Below, piece after piece: positions 32,826 through 45,324 of a stretch of 64,000 bases of DNA. Source of the DNA: Dipteris shenzhenensis (taxonomy: Eukaryota; Polypodiophyta; Polypodiopsida; Gleicheniales); assembly GCA_047967505.1 (NCBI GenBank), contig CM106538.1. One strand, given 5' to 3'. Made by a program: the position numbers and the translations under genes. How positions within the stretch are numbered: the first letter of the stretch is position 1; each line of letters opens with the position of its first letter. The notes below the pieces were generated by a model. That model was not told the DNA's origin. It made no database searches and worked only from the letters and a program-made list of their open reading frames with translations.

Positions 32826-34841
32826 GGTGGGACAGGGCCGGTTGGGTGAAGGGGAAGATACATCCATCAGGTAGGCTTTAGTGCACCTCTTTGAACAAGA
32901 GTCATAACAGCCTACATGAGCATAGCAATTTTGGAGCAAATTTGGCCACCACAACCCCGCACACATTATCTTTCTAGCAATGACCTCTAGTGCCATATGA
33001 CCACCCAGTCCCCCATGCCTCAACTAGCTTCCTCAAGGATAGCTTGGGTTTCGTGAGGGAGCATGCATCACCTTAAGATGTGGTCTTCTTGAGTTTATAA
33101 AATTGACTTGCAATCAACTTGAAGGGGGATGCTTGAATAATCCTCTTTTGTTTCTTTGTTTGGAATCAAACTTGGAGGGAAGCCATCCATGGATAACAAT
33201 TGTACTATGTTGGCATACCATGGTGGGAAGCAATCCACGACAAATAAGCATTTACCATTTCACGCAAACAAGCATTCACCATGTAGTGATGTCACTACAA
33301 AAAGGCCCGCATCAGGTAATTCATCTATAATACCATTTTCTGGTTCCCTAGAACTTAACCTAGACAAGTGTCATATAGGTTGATGCATTTTCCCAGCCCT
33401 CACCACCACAATGCCAAATTCAAATTCCTGAAAAATAAGAATCCATCTGCTTAACCACCCACCAAGAGTAGGTTTACTTAGTAAGTATTTAAGAGCTTCA
33501 TGATCAATGATGAGAAAAAACTTGTTTCCCAAGAGGTAGTGATGGTACTTAGTCATGGCATAAACCATGCTGAGACCCTCCCTTTCTATGGTATTCTAAT
33601 TTGTTCTGCCCCATTAAGTTGTCGGCTCGGAAAGTAGATTGGCAAGTTGATATTGTAGTCTTTGTTATGCTAAGCCAGTATAGCATTCACTGACCATCCA
33701 TTAGCATCCACATGAACATAAAAAATGATATCCCAATCTCGTTATTTGAGAATTGGGGCCTTCACCGGGTGGTCCTTCAGAGTATCAAATGCTAGTTGTT
33801 GGGGTGTGGCACAAGCAAAAGAGAGGTCTTGTTGAATAAGTTCTATCAATGCAACAAGGATGCCCACATAGAAACATACAAACCTCCTGTAATATCCCAC
33901 ATGCCTGAAAAAAGACTTCACCTCTTTGGTTGTACCTACTATATCCGTCCATGAATGAGTATAGAGCATGACTTGCCACATCTCCAACACTCTATCGGTG
34001 AAGGGAAGGGGAAACCTATCACGTCGTGTCGTAGCATTCAAACTCCTATAGTCAACACATATGTTGAGTTTGCTAGTCTCTCTTTTGGGCACAATGACAA
34101 TCCTATTGACCCAATCAGAGTACTCAATTGGGTAGATTAACCTTGCTTGCTCCATTTTTTGTACATTAGCTTGGATTGCCTTGCCATAGTTGGGATTCAT
34201 GTGCTACAGACCTTTAACCATGTGATGCTCCATGAATTCAGTGTGGGCATCCCCTTGAGATCCTTTTAGGACCATGCAAATACATCTGCAAATTCCTGGG
34301 AAAAATTAGTTACGGTTGCTAGAAGGTAATTGTGTTCCCGAACCCAACTGGCTACCTTCAAATGCAGAGGTTGGTCCTCAGTTCTGATGTTGAGGTACTG
34401 TGAGTTCCTTGCCTCATCAACTAGGCATATGCTTTGGGTGGTGGAGGTACTTGGCTCACCCAATAAGTAGGTCAAGCTCTTAAACCCTTCCGATGCCTCT
34501 ATCTCTTCTTTCCCATCTTGGTCACTGCCAATGGGCGAGTCCCCAAAATCCTGATGCTCCTCTTCCACTCCTAATTGTTCTTCAAAATCCTCTTCTTCTA
34601 GTTCTATTGGGAGGTGTCGTGCCTTTCCTGTGACCATATCTATTTCTAGACATGTGTATTCCAAGGGCAACCAAACTTCCCAATCTTGAATGGCCTTTGC
34701 TAACTGCAACCATGGTCTACCAAGAAGTAGAGGATACATTTGCTCATTTTCGGTCACATCAAGGACAAAAAAATTAGATAGGAAAGTTAACCAATATTCA
34801 TGTGAGCACCTTTGACTTCTCCCATTGGATTCAATTTGCAC
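32826..34841 (-). pseudogene. Gypsy-B: pol remnant with internal RT deletion
   Basis: Reading leftward: a region between protease and RT (34266-34841, 191 codons, with LLLGRPWL and an acidic linker); RT fingers (33980-34200: NPNYGKAIQ, IVPKRE, CVDYRSLN); then a jump from the YSFMDGYS region directly to the late-RT segment KEVKSFFRHVGYYRRF. The piece with the catalytic F-x-D-D motif, about 100 residues, is absent, with a phase change at the joint near 33925. RNase H (EALKYLLSKPTLGGW) lies at 33371-33568. The integrase H2C2 zinc region (GGHMALEVIARKI) lies near 32860-33010. The integrase core is missing at the junction with Gypsy-A. Confidence 0.85.
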
Positions 34842-35499
34842 TGATCAGCCATGCACACTTGAAAATGAACATCACTTGTCAACTTCAAATCGATTTGTTT
34901 CAGTGTGGCATGATGTTCACAGTTGCCCCACCATCTAGAAAGATGTCCCTCTCCTCCACTCCATTAATATCCAACATGAGCTTTGGATTTTGTTCACATG
35001 TGAGGGCAGCATTGGTAGAGCAATGGTGTTAGCCCATGTTGAACCAGTATTGTCTCCAGTGTGGGCTCACCTGGAATGGATCCCCTATGTCGACCTCCTA
35101 GCATGCGATTGAGAAATGCAATGGTTTGTTGCTTGATTTGGGGAGACAAAAAAAAAACTTTTGTAGGGTGATATTGGGCTTGAAATCCATAAGATCTTCA
35201 AATGAAGAGTAGGGATGGACACTAGTGGTAGCCTTTTGTGACCTCATCGTGGTCGAGGGATGAAGCTTATGCAAGGGTGAGCATGTACTTCTATATTGTG
35301 AGTCATTGTCTCCTATGGTGTATCTTCCATCACCCATTTCCCCTTTTCTTGGGTGCTACTAGGTCTTACCCCCATCTCCTTCTCTTTGTTGAGTGTGCGG
35401 CTTGGGGAAAAAGCGAATGGAGCTACTTGTGTCGCATTTTCCCTGTATAGTCTTAGGGTTGTCACTTCCATTGCAAACCTCACTGTTTTGGACTTGCAG

Positions 35500-36070
35500 A
35501 AGGAAACTAAGGTGTGCTATCTTCATCCTCAGAACTGGATTGAAGATCTTTGGTGACACTCTTAACCACCTCCTGGTACCATAAAGGCATAGAGTGATCA
35601 CTAGAAGATGAGGCACTTATGGAGCTAGTGGCAAACCTTGATGGCTGTGTGCCCTTTAGAATTATTTTTGATACACTATTAGGAGAAATTAAGGGTGGTT
35701 TATTCCTCGGCATACTATGTACCTTGGAGGGAGGGTATGACTTTGGTAAGAATAAACTTGTGGTACTGGTCGATGATGAGGCTCCAGTGCTAATTTTGAG
35801 TCGTCCTTACATTTGTCACCTTTTGTTTGTGGCCTTATCACCACTCCCAATATTGCGCCAATCAAATGGCAGTTGTTTCCCTCCCCCGCCACTACTACGT
35901 CAACCATATTGACTTGAGATGCTAGTTCCACTCTTCCATTGTTGGGACAATCTCTAGTGTAGTGGTTGTTTGTGTTGCACTATGTACAAGAGGTCCCCCG
36001 AATGGTTGTGTACAATCATCTTGGTAGTGGCCGTACTCTACACATATGCAATACATGATGGGTCTTCAAA
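35500..36070 (-). pseudogene. Probable Gypsy-B gag end with zinc-knuckle relic
   Basis: On the minus strand near 35990-36055 a CICVEYGHYQDDC motif resembles a retroviral zinc knuckle with one residue missing between the first two cysteines. Downstream, 35507-35713 encodes a Ser-rich acidic stretch. The frames are broken. Position just upstream of Gypsy-B pol supports the assignment, but it is tentative. Confidence 0.45.
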
Positions 36071-36486
36071 AGTTGGTACTGTGACATGAAGTTGGGGGTA
36101 ATAAACTTCACGCACCTCTTCACTTCCTATTGCTTTTGAACTAAGTGACAAAGATATTTATCATTGAGAAAGGGACATTAAAAAGAAGGCTTTTATGCCT
36201 AAATACCACACCATAATTTCCTCCCTTAGATGAGAATGAAGATGGTAGCATCCCAAGTGATGTTGTACTCAAGCATAGGGAGAAGAAAAGGATCAGCAGA
36301 GGCCATAATCTCAGCAAGCCAGTCTGCACCAAAGAGAAGAGTGATACATTGTTGAAAGAAGATCTTGCGGCTCAACATGACATGAACCGATATATATCAA
36401 GGAGCTTGAAGGGGCTAATTGGGTCGGATGGGTAGGTTCCAAGGAAACATTGCACCTCCTTTAGAGATACCTTTACACTTAGCGCA

Positions 36487-36840
36487 AAACACTCTACAAA
36501 CTATTATTAGACACAAAGGCCTATAACTCTTAGTAGAGATATGATATCAAAGATTTAAACACATATAGAGATGCAGCTTGAGATGGGCTTCACGTTGATA
36601 TATGTTTTGTAAGAAACAAAGAAGCAGCTAGAAAGTTATGGGTAGTTTACTCAACAGGGGTAAAAATTATCATGAAAGCAAACTATCAAACACAGAGACT
36701 CATAACTTTTTATAGTAGTATTTGATTCAAGGTCTAATCACATATAAACATGTGCCTTGAAGAGAGCTTTGTGCTGATATAAGGTTCATCAAAATCAGAC
36801 TATTAAGCAGAAAGTTATGAGTAAAACACTAATAGGGGGT
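36487..36840. repeat. Diverged tandem duplication, about 175 bp x 2
   Basis: Units near 36487-36661 and 36664-36840 share the order of phrases CATAACT, CAAGGTCTAA/AAAGATTTAA, CACATATA, GAAAGTTATG and AACA/CTAATAGGGGT. Substitution is heavy. Confidence 0.6.
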
Positions 36841-37360
36841 CAAACTATCATAAAAACTGCCCTCCACCCATGCTAATTTCACCTGAGTAAGATGCTCCCT
36901 CATGACTCCACCTTCATCAACAATCCACCAGTCATATATTTTGCCTAAAAGAGAGTAAGTAACTCCCTTGGTGGCTCGAGAAATGGATGGACCATGTGTG
37001 TGCAATGAGCGGCTGAATAGAAAGAACTTTTAAGGCTTTGAAAGAAAGAAAAGGGAAGAGAGACTCAAGAGAGGGAATATGAAGTGATCTTCATTGTCAA
37101 TAGAGTGAGGCTCCACTCCAATGCAACTCAAAATACTATAAACACAAGGGAGAAGAAGAGGTTTCATATGTACAAGAGGGAACGGAAGCTCCAAGGCTAC
37201 TCATAGAGAGAGAATAAACTAGAGAGAGATGGACTTAAGAGTCTACATAAGAGAATATCTACAAGAGGGAGAGAAGGCTCATGGAAGAGGCTTGAGGAGA
37301 CTAGAGCTACAGCAACATGAGGCCTAATGGTGGAGAGATGATGAACAAGGAAGAGGAGGG

Positions 37361-37374
37361 CTCCTTTTATAGAG
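37361..37374 (-). promoter_or_regulatory. TATA box, probable LTR promoter on the minus strand
   Basis: The minus strand reads CTCTATAAAAGGAG, a good TATA element in a region that looks like an LTR (36900-37850) between gypsy fragments. No partner LTR was aligned, so assignment to an LTR is inferred. Confidence 0.35.
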
Positions 37375-37919
37375 ATTTTGTCACCCTCCTTCACCCATTT
37401 ATAATTGCTGCCTGTAGATTCTTTTCCCCATCAATCACAAGCCCGTATGTCACCATCCATGTCTTTTTTAGCTAATCTTGCCATGTGTCCCATCAAAAGA
37501 TGCTCAAGAAATTCAAGAGTCTCCCCACATGGAACCCATAGGGACCCTCTCTATTCCACATGGGAATTCTAGAAGGATTCCTCTTGACTCCACACTCCTC
37601 CACATGCCTTCCACATGCTTGGCATGTGGCCTCTCTTATATTATTGGAACACATGGACATGAGCCCACCTCTTTATATGACTTACTCTTCCTATTTTCTA
37701 AAAAACCCATAATATCTGATAGACAAATAACTCTCACCCCATACCAAGGTATTTATAATTCATACGTATGGTATTTACAATGATCCATTCCACTCATCCT
37801 CTCAATCCCATACAATATCTTAGAAAATAGAAATAAGTGAGCTGCTAGTCTATCACTTGATACTCAAACTCTTATCAAACATTGAAGAAAACAATACCAA
37901 TGCCAAATAAAAAATGTCA

Positions 37920-39860
37920 TTTTTTTGCATCACAGTACCTCTACCTACACCTCCACATCCACCTCAAAAGCCACCTCATTGACCTTGTTGATAAGGGGGT
38001 CAATATCCACCTCCTGACATAGGTGATTGGTATGATGCATAGTAAGGCTGAGGATAGAAATATGGGGCCCCAACCAGATTGGGTTCAAGATCTTGGAGCA
38101 AAGGGGATTAGGAAGTAATGGAGGTGGAATGATAGGAAAAGAAGATGGATCAGATGCTTTTCCAAGAGAGGAGTATGAGGTATGGGTGTCGGGCTAGAAG
38201 TTATCAGTGTAGCTCTGTTGACTGTAGCAGCAACTATGGGTTCCCTCAAACAATACTCTAGACGAATCTTCCTTAACCCTTTGAGGTGTCTACACTCAGA
38301 GGCATCATGTCCATGGATCTTACAAAATGTACAAAATGAGGTAGAAGTAGGCACCTTACGCTTAGAGGGACACTCCCAATGACCATGGCCAGAACCCTTG
38401 AACTTTGTGCACCAAAAACCACTTCTAATCTGGGCCTCCAAGGATGATTGGCCATCCACCATTGTATTCTTCAGTCCTTCTTTGATTTATTCCAAATCCT
38501 TCTATAGTTGCTGCCATGCGAATGAGCCCTCCTCTCTGGGGAGTTGGGTGGTCAAAATGGATGATGAGACAAAACTTAACTGTGACCATTCCATCTTGAT
38601 TGCTTCCTTCAGGAAGTCTTGTAGTGAAGCATGTTCAGGGAGTTTGTCAACTAGCCTTATAGCAATGGTAGGGGGTAATGCTTTCAACCACCCCTTCATG
38701 TGATAACATCATTAGGTGGCATAGACATCTTCGCTACCAAGACCCTCATCCTTGTGTACATCTTAGCGATGCTTTCCCCAGGCTTCATGGTGTTAGTGGA
38801 CAACTCCTAGACATTGACATTTTCAAACTTCTCCAGTTTGAAAGTTCGTAAGAATTCCTCCTTTAGGTCTGTCCAAGTTTGAAAATGGTCAGGGAAAATT
38901 GACTATACCATACATTAGCTGAATCCTCCAATGACAAAGGAAAGATGTGTAGGAAGGCATGCTCATTCTCCACACCTTTGGCTTTGCATGCCGTGAGAAA
39001 ATTCCCCACGAGTTTTCGCATCCTCATGAAGGTGACCTTTGAACTTTTGAGTCTTCACATGGACCTTGTTGAGTAACTCAAGAAGTCTTGATTTTTCTCT
39101 AGGACTGAGAACCACCATACCAACACCAGAGGATGAAGTAGGTGCCAAGGATGAAGGGCCTCTTGATGGAGCAGTACTAAATGTGGGTACCATGGAGACA
39201 TACGGTGGAGATGGTATTGCATATGCTGCAGGCACTATAGTTGCAAAACTAGATGGTGAGGACATAGGAAACATGGGGTTCAATGAGGATGCAAACTAGA
39301 TGGTGAGGACATAGGAAACATGGGGTTCAATGAGGATGCAAAGGTAGTTGGGAAAGAGAAGGAAGGCGTCAAAGCCATGTATGATGGAGAAGTAATAGTA
39401 GGAAAGGATAGAGATAATGGAAATGGAAGCGTAGAGGGTAGGAATATGACGGGAGAAAAATGATAACCCATGGGTTTCATGGATGTAGAAACTAGACTCG
39501 AATGATCGGGGTTATGCATAATAGAGGAAATAGTCACGTGACCATTGTAAGTCAAGTCCGGTGCTAAAGTAGGCACAACTCCCATTGAAGTGGTCAAAGT
39601 GGATACTGCTGATGAAGACATCATTCCAAGAGGAGAAGAGGGGTTGTCTTGACCTTGATGAGCTTCTAAGGAGCCCTCATCCTTTGTACTTTCCTCTTTC
39701 ACCCATTCCTTGCTTTGTACTTCTTCTTCTCTAGAGTCTAGATGTGACCACACACAGATCTTGTTGGTCCAAATTGATGAGAGTTTTGATGAACTTACTC
39801 ACTCTAGCTACTGCTCCAATAGGTTCACTTTGTGCTCACCCTAAGGACTTTGCAAACTTC
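37920..39860 (-). pseudogene. Gypsy-C: decayed gag
   Basis: Minus-strand frames read as one Gag broken by frameshifts. They run: an N-terminal helix (39740-39860, KFIKTLINLDQQDLC); a Pro/Ser/Thr-rich stretch (38963-39753); a Retrotrans_gag core (about 38710-38905: TWTDLKEEFLRTFKLEKF); a helical tail (38502-38699); two zinc-binding motifs (38290-38420, the second CTFCKIHGHDASEC, a proper CX2CX4HX4C); and a Tyr/Pro-rich tail to about 37920. A 47-bp tandem duplication shifts the frame inside the Pro/Ser region. Protease and RT of the same element are not evident directly downstream. Confidence 0.75.
39246..39339. repeat. 47-bp perfect tandem duplication inside gypsy gag
   Basis: Two identical adjacent units (39246-39292 and 39293-39339). 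Forty-seven is not a multiple of three, so the duplication shifts the gag frame. Both resulting frames repeat the peptide NPMFPMSSPSS. Confidence 0.93.
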
Positions 39861-40046
39861 CATTTTACGCAATACTTTTTGTATCGAGTTTGGTCACTCG
39901 GAAGTCTTCTCTCCACTATCCTTAAGTACCTCCTAGTTCTCTCACTAGCTCCTTCAAGGGTATCAGAACTACTCGGCATAAGAACTCTCTCCTCTAGGAC
40001 ACTAGAACTCCACTTCTTCTTGCTACTTCACACCAGCAGTGTCCCA

Positions 40047-40051
40047 CCATG
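40047..40051. repeat. Copia-2 target-site duplication, left copy
   Basis: CCATG, identical to the bases directly after the right-hand LTR. Confidence 0.88.
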
Positions 40052-40404
40052 TGTGAAGAGAGTGGAAGAGAAGGAAGGATTCTCACTTGCAGCTTTCTCA
40101 CATACACAATGGGGGAATATACACAAAGGTGGAGGCTAAAAACAGTTTTTCTCTTCTTAGTTGTGAAAGCCAAAGGAATTCTAAGTACAAAAGAATAGGT
40201 AAACCCTATATGTGGGTCTCAAACCAAACTCAGCTAACTAAGGTGGCATGCTAACTGAGCCACTAACTAGAGTACATAAAGTTAGCTGTCATCCAGCTAT
40301 TATTCATGGGCAGTGTACCAACCGCATCTGCAGCTAACAAGTCGGTGACATAAATGCACAACGGTCACCCTGGCATATCATGAGTGGAGCTCGATATCTC
40401 AACA
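40052..40404 (-). repeat. Copia-2 3' LTR (353 bp)
   Basis: On the minus strand it starts TGTTGAGATATC and ends CTTCACA. It is about 94% identical to 44970-45319. Confidence 0.93.
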
Positions 40405-40419
40405 CTCCCCCTTGAGCTC
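40405..40419 (-). other. Copia-2 polypurine tract
   Basis: The minus strand reads GAGCTCAAGGGGGAG directly before the 3' LTR. Confidence 0.8.
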
Positions 40420-40543
40420 AATCCCAATTCCTGCACACCAAGCAGGTCTCTAAACTTGCGCAGCTTCTTTGCACCCAATGCCTTCGTGAATATGTCAGCT
40501 ACCTGATCCTCTGTGCTAACATAAACTAGATCAATAAAACCAA

Positions 40544-43500
40544 CTAATGCACCTCAATGTGCTTTGTTCTAGCATTATAGACTGGGTTATTTGCCAAGTG
40601 TATACTGCTCATGTTGTCATAATAAATGACAACTGGCCCATCTGTAGACTGATGCATATCATAAAGTAGCTTATGCAACCAAGCTGCCTCACATGCAGCC
40701 ATTGTTGCACCCCTGTACTCAGCCTCTGTGCTCGACAAGGCAACTGTAGGATGTTTCTTGCTACTCCAAGTGATGCAACACTCCCAAAAGAGAACATATA
40801 TCCACTTGTAGATTGTCTATCAAAAATACTACCAACCCAATTAGCATCAGTGTATCCATGCAACTGTATCTAAACCCTAGTCTCATAAAATAGTCCATAC
40901 TGTAATGTGGACTTCACATACCTCAGTATGCGTCTAGCCGCATCCAAATGCAGTTTCCTTGGATCCTGCATAAATTGACTTACCAACCCAACAGCATAGC
41001 TCAAATCTGGCCTGGTAATAGTCATATAAATCAAACTTCCTACTATGTGTTTGTACATAGTAGGGTCTTCCAGAAGCTCACTTGTATCTATGCTCAGCTT
41101 CACATTCTGCTCCAAAAAAACTGAAATAGGCTTATAGCCTGTCATCCCATGTTTGGACAACATGTCCAATCCATACTGCCTCTGCAAGAGAGCCATATCC
41201 CACTTGTGGATCTAATCATCTCAATGCCCAAGAAGTAATGCAGCCCTCCCAAATCCTTCATCTCAAACTCTTGCTTCAATAGCATTTTCACATGAAGGAT
41301 ATCTTCATCACTATCACATGTGATGATCAAATCATCAACATAAATGACAAGCAGCATAATGCCTTTCTCTGTTTTTCTCACATAAAGTGAGAAATCTGCC
41401 TTAGAAATCTGAAAGCCAATAGTGACAAGATGATATCCTATCTTGTCAGACCATGATCTGGGTGCTTGCTTCAAGCCATACAAGGCTTTCTTCAACCTGC
41501 AAACAAACTTAAGATGAACAGCATGAGCATAACCTAGTGGCTACTCCATATAGACCTCTTCTTGCAAATCACCATGCAAGAAGGCATTCTTTACATCCAT
41601 TTGATGTAAAAACCATCCCTCTGATGCATCCATAGCAATGACTGCTCTTACGGTTGCCATCCTTGCAACCAGACTGAATGTTTCTTCATAATCAATGCCA
41701 TATGTCTGTGCATACCCCTTGACAACTAATCTTGCCTTGTATCTGTTCACAAACCATCTACATTGTGCTTCACCTTATAAACCCACTTGCAGCCAATCGC
41801 ATTCTTGTCTTTAGGCAAAGGCACCAATTCCCATGTAGCATTTCTTCCAAGGCATCCATTTCTTCATCCATGGCTTTCTCCCATTTTTCTTTTCCCATGG
41901 CTTGCTCAAAAGAAGTGGGTTCTAGTTCATGTATCACTTTGACCATATAGGCATAGTGAATGCCTGTAAATCCATCATATTTTAGCCTATCCATAGGATA
42001 CCTAGATCAGGTAGACCTGTGCAAAATAGGCTCACTACTAGGTGCTCTCAAAACATCCCTTGTCTTCCTTACTCCAGGTGTAACAATAGAAGGAATACCC
42101 AACTCATCATCAAGGCTCTGTTCTGAGCCACTGGATTCACCATCCACATAAGAGACTTGAATTCACATCAACCATGGGCTGATCTACTTTCTCTTTTCCT
42201 TTTCATGATACTTGCATAGCACTATCTGCATTGCTTTGAGGAGATCCACCTGATCTCAATCTGGCTGTCCATGGTGAAGTATGTGAACCACTGCTAGAGG
42301 ACACTACAGGTCCACTAACATTTTGTGATTGCTACTGTGAATTTTGTGCAGCATTACCATTTTGTGCATCTACATCGTCAATCACATTTACTAGTTTATA
42401 CCAGCTGCTCATCTCATCAAATACATCTCTGCTCACTGTAAACTTACGAGGAGAAGGGTTATAGCATCGATACCCTTTCTGCTGCACAGAATAACCAATA
42501 AAGATGCACTTCTCAGCTTTTGGATCCAAATTGGATCTCAACTCATCTGGCACATGAACATAGGCAATGCAACCAAAAACTTTCAAAGGAGAAATATCTA
42601 ATTTCCTACCAGTATACCTCTCCTCTGGCGTCATGCCATGTATTGTTGTAGTGGGAGTCTTGTTCATTATGTAGACTATTGTAGCAACTGCTTCAACCCA
42701 ATAATAATCTGGCAAGTCTTTTTCGTTGAGCATGGCACGAGATACCTCTCCAATATGCCTGTTTTTCCTTTCTGCAAGTCCATTTTGCTATGGGATATGA
42801 CTACATGAATATTGCTGCTTTATGCCATGCTCCTGCAAGAAACTTGTGAACTCATTTGAGAGGTACTTTCCCCCTCCATCTGACCTTAGGTATTTTGTTT
42901 GTAGGCCTGTTTCTTTTTCAACCATAGCTTTAAAAGATTTGAAATGCCCAAACATTTCACTTTTCTTTTTCATAAAATACACCCAAACTTTTCTGCTGTA
43001 GTCATCAATAAAAGTGACAAAATAATGATAGCCTCCAATGGATGTAGCTTTAGTAGTCCATACATCAGAGTAGATTAATTCCAATGGCCTCTTACTCTCT
43101 TGAACATGTCTAGGAAATGGTTTCCTTGCTTGTTTTCCAAATTGACAGGCTTCACATACCTTATGCATTTCTGCAACCTTGAACTTAGGCAATGCTGCAA
43201 CAATATTTTGGGCTTGCATTAATTTAAGTCGTTGTACATTAACATGACCAATGCGTTTATGCTAGATATCAATATCTGCAACTACACTAGTCCCATGTGC
43301 AAACATTGTTGCACTCAATTCAGGCACGTCTGCATCTAACATAAACATCCTACCCTTCTTCTTCCCTTTTGCTATCAAGAGACCTTTATTTTTCATATCC
43401 TCAACAAAGCATCCATGAGGATTAAATATGATCTGCAAGCCCTGCTCAACCATTTGACCAATAGAAACTAGGTTCTTGGTGATATTCAGGACATGAAATA

Positions 43501-43700
43501 CATCAAACAGGTATTTCTTTTTTCTATCCTGCATAGACAAAGGAATTTTACCAATCTGCATAATAGGATGTGTAGTATCATCACCAGTCTCCACAAATCC
43601 TAGTCTTTCCATTTTCCTTGCATCCTGCATCCATTCTGCATGACCTGTCATGTGGTTTGACGCACCTGAGTCAACATACCACACATCATTGCTCTTCTGC
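40544..43700 (-). pseudogene. Copia-2 pol (PR-IN-RT-RH), multiply broken
   Basis: Segments in order. Protease with an intact DSGASNHMTG near 43640-43680. GAG-pre-integrase and integrase across 42332-43260, with the catalytic regions YSDVW, RSDGGGKY (the usual E of NGGEY is K; the catalytic D is kept) and LAERKN. RT across 41142-42000, with YVDD at 41331-41342. RNase H across 40544-41196, with YTDANW and STEAEY. Stops lie at several points, for example between integrase segments near 42786 and before 43260, and frameshifts near 41190 and 40740. The gag-pol joint near 43690 is also shifted by one base relative to gag. No intact Pol can be made. Confidence 0.9.
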
Positions 43701-44699
43701 GCTTGTCACAGAATTGGTCATGTGCTGCACCATAAACAGATGCTCATTTCTATCATTACCCTGTCTACTAGAGGATACATATTTGCCTTGTTGCAATTTT
43801 CCAGTCATGATGTCATTCTTCTTTTTATAGCAGTCTTTAAGCATATGACCCATTTTACCACAATAGTAGCATTCAACATTGTTGTTTGCATTTTGGCCTC
43901 TTTGCCATCCACCACGACCTCTTTGGCTCCCCCTGCCTCTAAAGTTACCATGTCCTCCTCCATAGGGCTGGCTTTCTTGAATTTGCTGCATATTCTGATT
44001 TCTACCACGGCCTCCAAATCGGCCTGCTATACCTCTGCCTCTACCTCTTCCAACATTTAAGTAGAAGACAACTTCTTTTGAAGTTCCTCCTGAAGAAGAT
44101 GCACCACCATTTCTCTGCTCTTCAGAAATTAGAAGAGTAATCAACTCCTCAAAATCAGGAAAATTCTCACAGATGGCAATGGATGTCCAGAATTGTGCAT
44201 AATCCTTTCCTAGACCATTCAAGGTCACAAAAACTAAATCATCATCTTCCACTGGCAACCCAATAGAAGCAAGTGCATCTGCAATCTTCTTCACCTTCAT
44301 GTGGTAGTCATTGATGCTCATATTTTCTCTCTGCACATTATGCAACTCCTGCTTGAGCTGCATTTTCCTGGCTTGCATATTTGTGCTATACATTTTTGTC
44401 AAAGTATCCCACGCCTCCTTCGGCGTGCTTGCATCATCCTAAATATTCACAATCATAGAATCTAAAATACTGATAGATAGCCAGTACATAACTTTTCTGG
44501 CTCTCTCATGCCAGCCTTTAAATGCTTGCAACTCCTATTGATTGGGAACATTAGGAATAACTGGTTCTTCTTTAGCTCTAGTAATGAACTCCCAATAGCT
44601 TTTTCCCTTAAGGAAATTTGTCATTCTAAACTTCCATGCTTGGAAGTTGTTCTTGTCAAGCTTTTCAGTGACAATCTGTGAAAGAGCATCAGACGCCAT
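43686..44699 (-). pseudogene. Copia-2 gag with two premature stops
   Basis: It starts at the ATG at 44699 with a copia-type N-terminus (MASDALSQIVTEKLDKNNF). TAG codons replace residues 55 (44535-44537) and 87 (44439-44441), both explicable as CAG to TAG. After the second stop the frame is open to 43686. It carries the helical Gag core, a Gly/Arg-rich (RGRGRG) segment and an intact zinc knuckle (CYYCGKMGHMLKDC) near 43840-43880. Gag normally coats the element RNA in cytoplasmic particles. Confidence 0.9.
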
Positions 44700-44957
44700 T
44701 ATAGAACACTTCAAAATATTCTGTCACTGCAAAAAAACACAACTTCTGCCTCACAAGGGCAAATCTGCAAAACTGACGAGAATGGTATTCGACCACACAG
44801 TCACTTCCTATTGATGATTATGCATCAATATGCAATAAGAATGATTCTGTCACTCCCAATATCTTTGCACACAGGCATATGATGTAATTTCTGTGATAAC
44901 TTTTCACTGATGGAACAGTGGTCGCATAGCAAAAAGAGGGCACTTACCATGAACTAA

Positions 44958-44969
44958 GCTCTGATACCA
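44958..44969 (-). other. Copia-2 primer-binding site (tRNA-iMet)
   Basis: The minus strand reads TGGTATCAGAGC directly after the 5' LTR. Confidence 0.92.
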
Positions 44970-45319
44970 TGTGAAGAGAGTGGGAGAGAAGGAAGGAGTC
45001 TCACTTGCAGCTTTCTCACATACACAATGGGGGAATATACACAAAGGTGGAGGCTAAAAACAGTTTTCCTCTTCTTAGTTGTGAAAGCCAAAGGAACTCT
45101 AGGTACAAAAGAATAGGTGAACCCTATATGTGGGTCTCAAACCAAACTCAGCTAACTAAGGTGGCATACTAACTGAGCCACTAAGTAGAGTACATAAAGA
45201 TAGCTATCATCCAGCTATTATTCATGGGTGGTGTACTAACCGCATCTGCAGCTAACAGGTCAGTGACATAAAACAACGGTCATTGTGGCATATCACGAGT
45301 GGAGCTTGATATGTCAACA
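44970..45319 (-). repeat. Copia-2 5' LTR (350 bp)
   Basis: Pairs with 40052-40404, with TG/CA ends. The adjacent primer-binding site shows this is the 5' copy on the minus strand. Confidence 0.93.
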
Positions 45320-45324
45320 CCATG
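45320..45324. repeat. Copia-2 target-site duplication, right copy
   Basis: CCATG, matching 40047-40051. Confidence 0.88.

Larger units (their letters stand above)
40052..45319 (-). mobile_element. Copia-2: complete but degenerate Ty1/copia element
   Basis: A 5.27-kb element on the minus strand: 5' LTR (44970-45319), primer-binding site, gag, protease, integrase, RT, RNase H, polypurine tract, 3' LTR (40052-40404). It is flanked by the direct repeat CCATG. By eye the LTRs differ at about 21 of 350 positions (roughly 16 transitions) plus a 3-bp indel, so it is much older than Copia-1. Coding sequence carries several nonsense codons and frameshifts. It lies close to the gypsy-C gag start and may have inserted into that element's leader. 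Confidence 0.95.
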
